Source of the DNA: a virus | Virus record (IMG/VR): IMGVR_UViG_3300035698_011578 | Coordinates: 1-64,000 of that record | DNA length: 64,000 nt | Reading direction: 5' to 3' (one strand) | In this document: piece by piece, positions 45,800-53,114 of the stretch | Layout: every line of letters starts with the position of its first letter | Numbering within the stretch: the first letter of the stretch is position 1 | Program-made: the position numbers and the translations under genes | The notes under the pieces: generated by a model | Told to the model about the DNA's origin: nothing | Seen by the model: the letters and a program-made list of their open reading frames with translations, nothing else | The model's database searches: none

Positions 45800-45831
45800 C
45801 AAATATAAGGCAAAAGTTTTAATTATCCAAA
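45800..45831 (-). promoter_or_regulatory. Promoter of the Ala/Gly tRNA array
   Basis: On the minus strand TTTG (45831-45828), 20 bases, then TATATTTG (45807-45800): a perfect Bacteroidota consensus. Around it TTTGG and CCTTATATTTG are shared with the promoter of the second array. Expected transcript start is about 70 bases before the leader ORF. Confidence 0.8.
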
Positions 45832-46803
45832 TTTATTTACACTTTTCTTCATAATTTTAAAATAATCTGATATAGTTTTTTCATAACTTTCCCTCTCTTT
45901 GTAATTCTCAACAATATAATTGTAGTTGTCTTTCAATTCTAATACACCGTTAATAACATTATCTATCCTAATACTAGGAACATTTTTCAAGAAACACATC
46001 CTATTAAAATCATTAATCATCACACCATTACCATTAACCAATTCAGGTAATCCACCAGATGATGTGTATAGAATAGGTAACTTACATTTAACTGCTTGAC
46101 AAGTTACTTTAGAACCAGCATCTCTAAAAAATGGTGAGATGAATGCATCACACATACTAATAAGATTACACATCTCTGTCCTATCATCTATATAACCATA
46201 TTTGATTATATTTTCAGGTAGTTCTTCAATATCACACTCACCTATCAGATAAAATAAATCATTGTCAAATATTTTTGACATGGCTATAATAGTTGATAAA
46301 CGTTTACCCTCTCTCTCCCAATTACTACAAGAACTAATCCATTTAAACACCTGATTAGATTCCTTTTTATCCGGATTATAATCTTCAGAATTATTTAATA
46401 TGACAATATCATTATCATATTCTACATCATAAAGTTCTTTAAGTGTGTTCTTTGAATAATTTGATATAAATATAACAAAATCTGATTGATAACCGGCATC
46501 TATATGTAACTTATTTTTATAATCGAATTCTTTTCTCCAATAAATACCATCCATTCTTTTAACTTTGGGTATATTATTCAATTCAGACCACTCTAATACT
46601 TCTTTAGAATAAAATGTGTTTGTTATAATAATATCTGCTAATTTGTAATCAGATACACGATTAAACCCATAATTACCTGCATACCTACACAAGTCGTGCA
46701 TTATATCATTTTCTTTAGGCCCGAAAGATTTGACACTATGAAGTGTATTACTTACTCTATTATTTGAGCAATCATAATAATTTTTAAGCATTTCTCTTTT
46801 CAT
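45823..46803 (-). CDS. Glycosyltransferase, GT-B fold (GT4-like)
   Basis: The 326-residue protein has the C-terminal GT4 pattern CDAFISPFFRDAGSKVTCQA and KLPILYTSSGGLPELVNGNG, plus an N-terminal domain with FVIFISNYSKNTLKEL. GT4 enzymes transfer sugars from nucleotide-sugar donors. The acceptor may be phage DNA, a virion protein or host envelope. The C-terminus is short compared with cellular enzymes. It overlaps the RNA ligase gene by 20 bases. Confidence 0.75.
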   Translation of the reverse strand: MKREMLKNYYDCSNNRVSNTLHSVKSFGPKENDIMHDLCRYAGNYGFNRVSDYKLADIIITNTFYSKEVLEWSELNNIPKVKRMDGIYWRKEFDYKNKLHIDAGYQSDFVIFISNYSKNTLKELYDVEYDNDIVILNNSEDYNPDKKESNQVFKWISSCSNWEREGKRLSTIIAMSKIFDNDLFYLIGECDIEELPENIIKYGYIDDRTEMCNLISMCDAFISPFFRDAGSKVTCQAVKCKLPILYTSSGGLPELVNGNGVMINDFNRMCFLKNVPSIRIDNVINGVLELKDNYNYIVENYKERESYEKTISDYFKIMKKSVNKFG

Positions 46804-47557
46804 TTACCCACCAATCTGTTTTAATTTTCAACATAGTATCATCATCTTCGAAGTGTAATATCCAACCTTCTTTATTCTCTACATCCTTCTTCAATTCCAA
46901 TATATCAGTTAATGAGTATGAATATTCATTAACAATTGGAACCTCATCTATATCTTTAATATCTAAGTACTTACCAGTTTTATTACATCTCAATTTAAGA
47001 AGAACCATATCCTCATAATCATACTCAACATATAATTTCTCACCTATTAATTCGAATATTGGTTGTTTATTTTGTAATAAGCAAGATTCTATAAATTTAT
47101 AATATTTAGGATTTTCTAAATATTTATTACCAGAAACATTTGTTTTAGTATAGAATCCCTTTTTTGTCTGTGATGTAATACTACCATCAGGTAACATGAT
47201 GAAAGTTAATAAGAAACCATCTAACTTTTCAGTTATATTTTTAATTGGTTTATCTATAAATTTATCCAGTACACAATGTTTATATTGATCTAATTCCCAG
47301 AATTTGCTTAACATTAAATTTCTACGAAATAAAGAACCATCATCATTAAATGTGAAGGATAGCCCTTTTAGTTCAAGTGCATTAATATTTGGTTTATCTA
47401 TAATAGGTAATTTGAAATTATTATAAGTGGCATGTCTATAACCGAATATAGATAAATCATAACTATTTATTATGAAATTACTTTCATAGAAATACATCTT
47501 AGGATTAGATTCAATTATTTCTAAACATTCTGTATATTCTGGTAGGTAAAAACTCAT
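46784..47557 (-). CDS. RNA ligase, T4 Rnl1-like, short
   Basis: The 257-residue protein has the nucleotidyltransferase motif I ITEKLDGFLL with catalytic Lys, upstream RNLMLSKFWELDQ, motif III-like PIFELIGEK, motif IV KEGWILHF and motif V LKIKTDWW. T4 Rnl1 is 374 residues; the C-terminal tRNA-specificity domain is missing here. It may repair cleaved tRNAs, which would fit the nearby phage tRNA arrays. It is translationally coupled to the glycosyltransferase gene. Confidence 0.8.
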   Translation of the reverse strand: MSFYLPEYTECLEIIESNPKMYFYESNFIINSYDLSIFGYRHATYNNFKLPIIDKPNINALELKGLSFTFNDDGSLFRRNLMLSKFWELDQYKHCVLDKFIDKPIKNITEKLDGFLLTFIMLPDGSITSQTKKGFYTKTNVSGNKYLENPKYYKFIESCLLQNKQPIFELIGEKLYVEYDYEDMVLLKLRCNKTGKYLDIKDIDEVPIVNEYSYSLTDILELKKDVENKEGWILHFEDDDTMLKIKTDWWVNEKRNA

Positions 47558-47593
47558 TTATATTTTATTGATAAAAACTAAATTTGTTTACTA

Positions 47594-49057
47594 CTAAAAG
47601 TTGTAACCACCATAATTATCATCTGATATCTCGTCCTGACTATAGTATTCATTCGATCCTATACCTCTACTTAAATCATATAACTCGGTTATACTTAAAC
47701 CATAATTACCAAGATATTGATTTAATTCTTTTTCACCAATATAAGAATCATTTCTTCTGTGTGCCGTATTATATCTACCGCCATCATAAATTGTTAAACC
47801 AATTTTTCCCTCTACTGATGTTGCTGGCATTTCAGCATTAATTATTACTAATTGTATATTGTCATTACCAATATAATCCATCCAATATGATAGACTGTCT
47901 TTTATACACCAACTTGTATCACCTGCGAAATTAGATAGTGATTCATAAGAAAGAACTCTAACTACAATTAATTCACCGTCATCAAATACTAATTTTAACT
48001 GAGAATCATTATTGATGGTTGATCTAAGATTTTCTACTCCGGTATCACTAAATACAAATGATATTAATGAATCTATTAAGTCCTGTTGTGTTTTATATCT
48101 AGATACTTTTTTTAACCAAAACTTACTATAAAGTGCTAATTTTTCTTCATCATCTACTAAGGTCTTAATAGCTTCGATAAAATCTTCTTTTTTATTTAAC
48201 CCTCTTTTAATAGAACCAGGGTATTCATCTGAGAATATTTTAGCCATCTGTGCTTCTTCAATTATTGTTAAATCATCAGATAATTTCTCAAAATGTGTTG
48301 AATATGTCCTACCATCTTTAGCCGTGAATGATTGCTTTGTTCTGGACCTAGTCATATAATTAACTACACTGGTTTCTAATCTATCCAAGATATCATCATT
48401 ACTTTGTATGCGTTTATATAAATTCTTTATTCTCTGAAAAGGGATTTCCTCTATTTTATTAAAAAATGTAAATACACCTAAATATCCAGGATTATCTCTT
48501 AATAGATTTCTTAATCTAATATAAGTCTTATCAGTCTCATCCTCTTTTAAATGTCTTAAAATACGTCTAGCCTGATCTCTATTTTCATAAACATATGATT
48601 TATAATCACTTATCGTGAAATTCTCATTTATGAATTTTCTTACTCTTCCAAGCAATAGAAATTTATTATCCTCTAATAAAATATCACATTCCTTATCCAG
48701 TTGTTCTCTAGTCATTGAGTAATATGAACTAGGCATATCATATTTAAAGTTTAATTGCTCCTTAATATCATTTAACATATGATTATAAGTACGTTCTCTT
48801 TTTGGGTTACCATTTATTAGATTTCTAACAAAATTACCAAACCTATTATCACCCAATTCTAGGAATGCTTCATACACTAATTTTAAAAGATTATTAGATG
48901 AATATACTTCACTATTATCTAGGATAAAGTCATTTAATTCAAATACTACCTCATCTGTTATATTCAATTTTCTATATCTTTTTTCTAATAAAGAAGCCAA
49001 TGGTTTATTATTAGAGTAACATTCATCTATTTTCAATTTTAATAATTCTTCGTACAT
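47594..49057 (-). CDS. Conserved phage protein of unknown function
   Basis: The start MYEELLKLK at 49057 is chosen because the ATG at 49153 overlaps the divergent gene and adds a hydrophobic stretch. The 487-residue protein is helical in the first two thirds and ends in a domain with SLSNFAGDTSWCIKDSLSYW and GKIGLTIYDGGRYNTAHRRN. No family name is known to me. It heads the operon with RNA ligase and glycosyltransferase. Confidence 0.6.
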   Translation of the reverse strand: MYEELLKLKIDECYSNNKPLASLLEKRYRKLNITDEVVFELNDFILDNSEVYSSNNLLKLVYEAFLELGDNRFGNFVRNLINGNPKRERTYNHMLNDIKEQLNFKYDMPSSYYSMTREQLDKECDILLEDNKFLLLGRVRKFINENFTISDYKSYVYENRDQARRILRHLKEDETDKTYIRLRNLLRDNPGYLGVFTFFNKIEEIPFQRIKNLYKRIQSNDDILDRLETSVVNYMTRSRTKQSFTAKDGRTYSTHFEKLSDDLTIIEEAQMAKIFSDEYPGSIKRGLNKKEDFIEAIKTLVDDEEKLALYSKFWLKKVSRYKTQQDLIDSLISFVFSDTGVENLRSTINNDSQLKLVFDDGELIVVRVLSYESLSNFAGDTSWCIKDSLSYWMDYIGNDNIQLVIINAEMPATSVEGKIGLTIYDGGRYNTAHRRNDSYIGEKELNQYLGNYGLSITELYDLSRGIGSNEYYSQDEISDDNYGGYNF

Positions 49058-49106
49058 AAAACAAAATTTATATTTAATACTATATATTAAAAAACAATTC
49101 CAAAAA

Positions 49107-49505
49107 ATGGATACGCTAATAAATGAACTGATTATTGATAAATATTTTGGCATCTATAATAGAAATGGATTTGAATATATTGTAAATAAAAACGAGAATA
49201 AAGATTTCAAGATTTATCTATTAGACTTTAATAGTGTTAAGAAAATGAATATTGAACTTGGTTATCTCTCCGTGAATAATATATTCAAGAATGCGTTATC
49301 TGAGTTAAAGAATGATTATACAATAGGTCGTGCTTTCTCCGGTGATGAGATATTTTTCCTAACTGAAAGATTAGATGATGATATAAATAAAATTGAAACC
49401 ATTTGTAATAAAAATGGATTATATTTTGAATACATTGAATTTATTAATGATGGCGAAGATGAGTTGGAGGTTCTTTTAGAAAAAATGATAGACGATTTTA
49501 AATGA
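49107..49505 (+). CDS. Minimal GGDEF-like (diguanylate cyclase-type) domain protein
   Basis: The 132-residue protein is a stand-alone domain: YFGIYNRNGFEYI resembles the D-x-LTGLxNRRxF start, IYLLDFNSVKKMNIELGY resembles the metal-binding LDxDxFKxIND segment (Asp40), and GRAFSGDEIFFL (78-82 SGDEI) corresponds to GGDEF. The first Gly is Ser and the inhibitory site is absent, so activity is uncertain. It could make, bind or compete for cyclic dinucleotides. It overlaps the radical SAM gene by 4 bases. Confidence 0.65.
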   Translation: MDTLINELIIDKYFGIYNRNGFEYIVNKNENKDFKIYLLDFNSVKKMNIELGYLSVNNIFKNALSELKNDYTIGRAFSGDEIFFLTERLDDDINKIETICNKNGLYFEYIEFINDGEDELEVLLEKMIDDFK

Positions 49506-50131
49506 TAGACAAATTAGAAAATATTGGATTTTATACTCTATATAATGATAGAGCTAAAAATGTATCAGAATCATCACAGATGAAAAGATGCGAAATGATA
49601 ATTACTGAATACTGTAATTTTAATTGCCCGTATTGTCGTGGATTATCGGAAGAGGTTTACGGTGATCGCAAATTCAAACAATTATCATTAGATGAGATTA
49701 AGAAAAATATAGATTATTGGTGTGAGAATACCCCACTTGAGAATATAAGATTTTCTGGCGGTGAACCAACAATGCATAAAGATTTGAAAGAAATAGTAGA
49801 ATATGCAAAAGAAAGTGGTATAGAAAGAATAGCCGTATCAACAAATGGTTCTAAAGATTATGAGTTATATGATGAACTAATTGAAGCAGGTGTTAATGAT
49901 TTTTCAATATCATTAGATGCTTGTTGTGCCGAAGATGGTGATAAACTAGCTGGTGATAAAAAGGGCTCGTGGGAAATAGTAGTTGAAAATATTAGAAAAT
50001 TATCAAGTAGAACTTATGTTACTGTTGGTGTAGTATTATCACCTGAAAATGTAGATAAAACTTTAGAAACTATTAGATTTGCACACGACTTAGGTGTTTC
50101 TGATATAAGAATAATATCAGTGGCACAGTAA
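49502..50131 (+). CDS. Radical SAM protein, N-terminal part of a split gene
   Basis: The 209-residue protein has the cluster motif EYCNFNCPYCRG (CxxxCxxC), the glycine-rich RFSGGEPT and AVSTNGS, covering about six of the strands of a radical SAM barrel. It stops after DIRIISVAQ, where the barrel is incomplete. The missing end seems to be the gene at 51022, after an inserted homing endonuclease. Translation is coupled to the GGDEF-like gene (ATGA overlap). The target may be a nucleotide, peptide or tRNA. Confidence 0.8.
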   Translation: MIDKLENIGFYTLYNDRAKNVSESSQMKRCEMIITEYCNFNCPYCRGLSEEVYGDRKFKQLSLDEIKKNIDYWCENTPLENIRFSGGEPTMHKDLKEIVEYAKESGIERIAVSTNGSKDYELYDELIEAGVNDFSISLDACCAEDGDKLAGDKKGSWEIVVENIRKLSSRTYVTVGVVLSPENVDKTLETIRFAHDLGVSDIRIISVAQ

Positions 50132-50163
50132 CTTTTTTAATATATAAAATAAAAAGTTTTAAA

Positions 50164-51018
50164 ATGTTAGAGAGTAAATTAGGTATTTATGCTATAATCA
50201 ATATTATAAATGGTAAAAAATATATCGGTGGTACATCAAATTTAAGAATTAGAAAAAGCGCACATTTCAGAGAATTATCAAAAGGTATACATCATTGTAA
50301 TCATTTACAAAAATCATATAATAAATATGGTGTTGATAATTTCAAATGGGTAATAATTGAATATCTTGAAGAATATGAGAATAGAGAGGTTTTGAAAAAA
50401 AATCTTTTAGAAAAAGAACAACATTGGATCGATAAGCATATCAATGATAAAGAGCTATTATATAATACTTGTTTGGTGGCTGGTAGTTGTTTAGGTATTA
50501 AATTAAGTAATGTTCATAAAAGAAAAATTAGTGAAGCCATGATGGGTGAAAATAACCCATGTTATGGTAAGAAATATACTGATGAGGAGAAGGAAATATT
50601 AAGACAATATTCTTTAAATATGTCTGATGAAGCTAGACAAAAAATAAGCGAATCTAGTAAAGGAAATAAATATAGACTTGGTTCAAAACACTCAGAAGAA
50701 ACTAAAAAAAAGATAAGTGAGTCAAATAAAGGCAAACATGGTGGTAAGAGATCAGAAGAAACTAAGAAAAAAATTAGCGAAGCCAGTAAAGGTAGAATTT
50801 TTTCAGAAGAAACTCTTAAAAAGAAAAGCGATTCAATGAAAGGTAAAAACACAGATCCAGATAAAGTTAGAGCAAATAAAACATTTAAGAAACTGAAAAA
50901 AATATTTAAAACTGAAAAATGTATTACACAAAAAGATTTAACCAAAGCTTCTGGTATGTCACTATCAACAATTAAAAAATACTGGAAGCATATTAAAAAC
51001 AATGAAATTAATTATTAA
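50164..51018 (+). CDS. GIY-YIG homing endonuclease with NUMOD3 motifs, inserted in the radical SAM gene
   Basis: The 284-residue protein has LGIYAIINIINGKKYIGGTS, the Arg of SNLRIRKSAHF and Glu of EKEQHWIDKH, then at least four NUMOD3 motifs (SEETKKKISESNKGK type) and a helix-turn-helix end (TQKDLTKASGMSLSTIKKYW). It lies between the two parts of the radical SAM gene with its own AATATATA motif (50139-50146). Confidence 0.9.
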   Translation: MLESKLGIYAIINIINGKKYIGGTSNLRIRKSAHFRELSKGIHHCNHLQKSYNKYGVDNFKWVIIEYLEEYENREVLKKNLLEKEQHWIDKHINDKELLYNTCLVAGSCLGIKLSNVHKRKISEAMMGENNPCYGKKYTDEEKEILRQYSLNMSDEARQKISESSKGNKYRLGSKHSEETKKKISESNKGKHGGKRSEETKKKISEASKGRIFSEETLKKKSDSMKGKNTDPDKVRANKTFKKLKKIFKTEKCITQKDLTKASGMSLSTIKKYWKHIKNNEINY

Positions 51019-51021
51019 ATT

Positions 51022-51411
51022 ATGGAAAAAGAACAAATTGAAGAAATAATGAGGGTGAAAATATCTCAAATTGAACAAGAAATATTAGATGCACACCCAA
51101 TATTGGCTTATCGGGTTAAAAATATATTAGAAGGTAAATCAGTTAGAGGTATACAAGATGATGATTCTGAAAAATGTACTTTAGTTTTAGATGATAGTGT
51201 AATCGCAGGTGATTATCATTACCCATGTGTTATTTATATGAGAGAAGGTGGAGAACCAATTGGTAAGGTTAGTGGTGATATGAGAGAAGAAAGAGCTGAG
51301 TGGTTTAACAATCATAACACACATATAGATAAAATCTGTAGTAAAAACTGCTTAGATATCTGCATAGATTATAACAACAAATGCGAATCATATAAAAATG
51401 AGACTATTTAA
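51022..51411 (+). CDS. Radical SAM protein, C-terminal part of a split gene
   Basis: The 129-residue protein contains no nuclease motif but ends with a Cys cluster (ICSKNCLDICIDYNNKC) typical of C-terminal auxiliary-cluster regions of radical SAM enzymes, and EKCTLVLDD and HYPCVIYMREGG upstream. The start codon at 51022 is 4 bases after the homing endonuclease. The two parts may assemble as separate chains. It overlaps the CYTH gene by 14 bases. Confidence 0.65.
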   Translation: MEKEQIEEIMRVKISQIEQEILDAHPILAYRVKNILEGKSVRGIQDDDSEKCTLVLDDSVIAGDYHYPCVIYMREGGEPIGKVSGDMREERAEWFNNHNTHIDKICSKNCLDICIDYNNKCESYKNETI

Positions 51412-51832
51412 AAAGGAGTGTGAGAGAAAATTTCTTGTAAAAGAATTACCAAGTGATTTCAATGATTATGATAAAGAAGATGTCCATCAATACTATCCGA
51501 TTGTAAGTAAATATTTCTGCGTTAGAGTAAGGAAGTATAGCGAGACCAGAAAGTATTTGGATATCAAATTTGGATCAGGTAAAATAAAATTTAAGATTGG
51601 GTTAAGAATTAATTTTTTTCAGACAAATAAAAAGTGCCTAGTTAAAACCAGACACAAAAAGAGATTTAATAATCTATTAATAGTAATTGATATTTTCGAA
51701 AGTGAGTTAAGATTAGTTGAGATAGAATCCTCTGATTGTTCAATAATAGATAATTATAAACTACCAGAATGGTTTGGAGAAGAAGTAACTAATGATAAAA
51801 AATATAGAAACCGATATTTAATCAAAAAGTAG
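51398..51832 (+). CDS. CYTH-domain protein (triphosphate tunnel family)
   Basis: The 144-residue protein begins MRLFKKECERKFLVKEL, with the ExExK signature (Glu7, Glu9, Lys11), and continues with alternating charged strands (FCVRVRKYS, YLDIKFGSGKIKFKI, VEIESSD). CYTH proteins are inorganic triphosphatases, thiamine triphosphatases or class IV adenylate cyclases. It ends 14 bases inside the convergent class III cyclase gene. Confidence 0.72.
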   Translation: MRLFKKECERKFLVKELPSDFNDYDKEDVHQYYPIVSKYFCVRVRKYSETRKYLDIKFGSGKIKFKIGLRINFFQTNKKCLVKTRHKKRFNNLLIVIDIFESELRLVEIESSDCSIIDNYKLPEWFGEEVTNDKKYRNRYLIKK

Positions 51833-52540
51833 TTTTGCAATATCTTCGCCTAGTAATCTTTCTAACAACTCATCGATGTCAGTTGACATATCATTATCAT
51901 ACCTAAATAGATATAAAGAATCCTCTATACCATCTAAATTTAATTTGAAAATATAATAGAGAAATATATTTTGTGACATTAAAACAATTTCCGGATTAGT
52001 TTTCAATACCGTTTTATAATCAGAACCAAATATATCTTTAGTGTATATCTCTGGATAAAAATCACGCATTATGTAATTGTAAATATTACTACCAACTAAT
52101 AATTCTGTTTCTCCGAATAGTTTTGTTAGTTTTTCTATTCTAGAAACAACATTAATAACATTGCCTAAGTATGTGAATGTTCTACCATCTCGTAACATCT
52201 CTATTGTTTCACCACAATCGACACCAATACCAAATGAAATTTTCTCATCAAATTCTGCATTGAATTCATTAACCATTTTTGTTAACTTTTTATGTAGTAA
52301 GATTGAGAATGCATAAGCATGTTTTGAATGATTAAGACCTTTAAATAGAAATACCATAGAATCACCTAAAGAATTGTACCAGTAATCTTTTGATATTTTA
52401 CTAGCAATACTAATGTGTGCTTCATAAAAATCACTTATGAAATTTATAAAAGAATCATTATCCTTTTCTTGAAATCTCTCAAATGTTCCTGTGAAATTTC
52501 TGATATCTGATATCACTATGGCTGATTTAATTTTCTTCAT
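51818..52540 (-). CDS. Class III nucleotide cyclase domain protein
   Basis: The 240-residue protein has SAIVISDIRNFTGTF with metal ligand Asp12, YWYNSLGDSMVFLF with Asp60, FGIGVDCGETI, and LGNVINVVSRIEKL with Asn130 and Arg134, so all catalytic positions are kept. The two base-specificity positions read Asn56 and Thr123 rather than Lys and Asp, so the nucleotide (ATP, GTP or a pyrimidine) is open. There is no sensor or membrane domain. A host-type promoter at 52565 suggests early expression. Confidence 0.8.
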   Translation of the reverse strand: MKKIKSAIVISDIRNFTGTFERFQEKDNDSFINFISDFYEAHISIASKISKDYWYNSLGDSMVFLFKGLNHSKHAYAFSILLHKKLTKMVNEFNAEFDEKISFGIGVDCGETIEMLRDGRTFTYLGNVINVVSRIEKLTKLFGETELLVGSNIYNYIMRDFYPEIYTKDIFGSDYKTVLKTNPEIVLMSQNIFLYYIFKLNLDGIEDSLYLFRYDNDMSTDIDELLERLLGEDIAKLLFD

Positions 52541-52564
52541 CTATATTATAATTTTAACTATATG

Positions 52565-52572
52565 CAAATATA
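52565..52572 (-). promoter_or_regulatory. Host-type -7 element before the cyclase gene
   Basis: TATATTTG on the minus strand, about 25 bases before the cyclase start codon. No clear TTTG at -33. Confidence 0.55.
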
Positions 52573-52630
52573 CTAAAAATTTCAATTACATATCAATTTT
52601 TAGTATATTATTTTTAGTTTATTATGTTTG

Positions 52631-52711
52631 TGGGTAAAGAGAGATTCGAACTCACAAACCCGAAGGCCACGGGGTTACAACCCGCTAGGCAACCAACTGC
52701 CCAATTTACCC
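52631..52711 (-). tRNA. tRNA with long variable arm, anticodon read as GTA (Tyr), TGT possible
   Basis: Acceptor GGGTAAA pairs with TTTACCC, D stem GGGC/GCCT, anticodon stem GCGGG/CCCGT with loop TTGTAAC, a 13-base variable region and T arm GTGAG/CTCTC with one mismatch. Standard loop geometry gives GTA. A one-base shift would give TGT (Thr), but the stem then fails to pair. Confidence 0.7.
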
Positions 52712-52720
52712 AATTTTGAG

Positions 52721-52788
52721 AAGCACATAGGGGAATCGAACCCCCGTTTACTGAAAATCTGTCGTCCTAACCACTAGACGAATGCGCC
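52721..52788 (-). tRNA. tRNA-Glu-like (anticodon TTC), anticodon stem incomplete
   Basis: Acceptor GGCGCAT pairs with ATGTGCT, D arm GTCT-AGTGGTTA-GGAC and T arm GGGGG/CCCCT are good and typical of tRNA-Glu. The loop TTTTCAG follows ACAGA, but the expected 3' stem strand is missing and the gene is about 5 bases short. It is either defective or damaged by an indel. Confidence 0.6.
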
Positions 52789-52795
52789 ATTTTTG

Positions 52796-52878
52796 TGGGC
52801 CGGGAGGGATTCGAACCCCCGAACTCGAAAGAGAGATGTTTTACAGACACCGTGCTTTAACCTCTTGCATACCGACCC
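52796..52878 (-). tRNA. tRNA-Tyr (anticodon GTA)
   Basis: Acceptor GGGTCGG pairs with CCGGCCC, anticodon stem GGTGT/ACATC with loop CTGTAAA, a long variable arm of about 14 bases as expected for bacterial tRNA-Tyr, and T arm GGGGG-TTCGAAT-CCCTC. It is the first gene after the array terminator. Confidence 0.88.
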
Positions 52879-52891
52879 AGTTTTTTATAAC

Positions 52892-52929
52892 AAAAAAAAC
52901 CAATCTAACATTTATGTCAGATTGGTTTT
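52892..52929 (-). terminator. Attenuator terminator in front of the Tyr/Glu tRNA array
   Basis: On the minus strand AAAACCAATCTGACAT pairs with ATGTTAGATTGGTTTT (one mismatch), followed by T residues, 13 bases before tRNA-Tyr. The 5' arm segment ATCTGACA (52922-52915) is a perfect 8-base complement of TGTCAGAT in the leader ORF (52967-52960), so terminator and antiterminator exclude each other. Confidence 0.82.
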
Positions 52930-52953
52930 AAATTTCTATATAATTAAACACAG

Positions 52954-53019
52954 CTATCTATCTGACAAAATTTTCATTTTCTCTTCATAATAATAAGCTA
53001 TGTTTGTTATTGTTGTCAT
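52954..53019 (-). CDS. Leader peptide of the Tyr/Glu tRNA array (21 residues)
   Basis: The ORF encodes MTTITNIAYYYEEKMKILSD plus Arg. Three TAT (Tyr) codons are followed directly by GAA and GAG (Glu), the codons read by the downstream tRNA-Tyr and tRNA-Glu. If the third tRNA were Thr(TGT), the three ACA codons at the start would also match. The codons for LSD overlap the antiterminator segment, and the stop codon follows at once. Regulation by ribosome position is inferred. Confidence 0.65.
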   Translation of the reverse strand: MTTITNIAYYYEEKMKILSDR

Positions 53020-53060
53020 TGTCTTTATTGTTTCTTTATTGTTTCTTTCTAATTCTTTTA

Positions 53061-53092
53061 CAAATATAAGGAAGATATTTTAAACCACCAAA
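53061..53092 (-). promoter_or_regulatory. Promoter of the Tyr/Glu tRNA array
   Basis: On the minus strand TTTG (53092-53089), 20 bases, then TATATTTG (53068-53061): a perfect Bacteroidota consensus with the same CCTTATATTTG context as the first array. Confidence 0.8.
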
Positions 53093-53114
53093 TATATTTT
53101 CATTTTTCTTTTTG

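Noticed and set aside
50132-51021. Group I intron in the radical SAM gene
   Set aside because: The endonuclease gene is tightly spaced to both parts, which have their own stop and start codons, leaving no room for an intron core.
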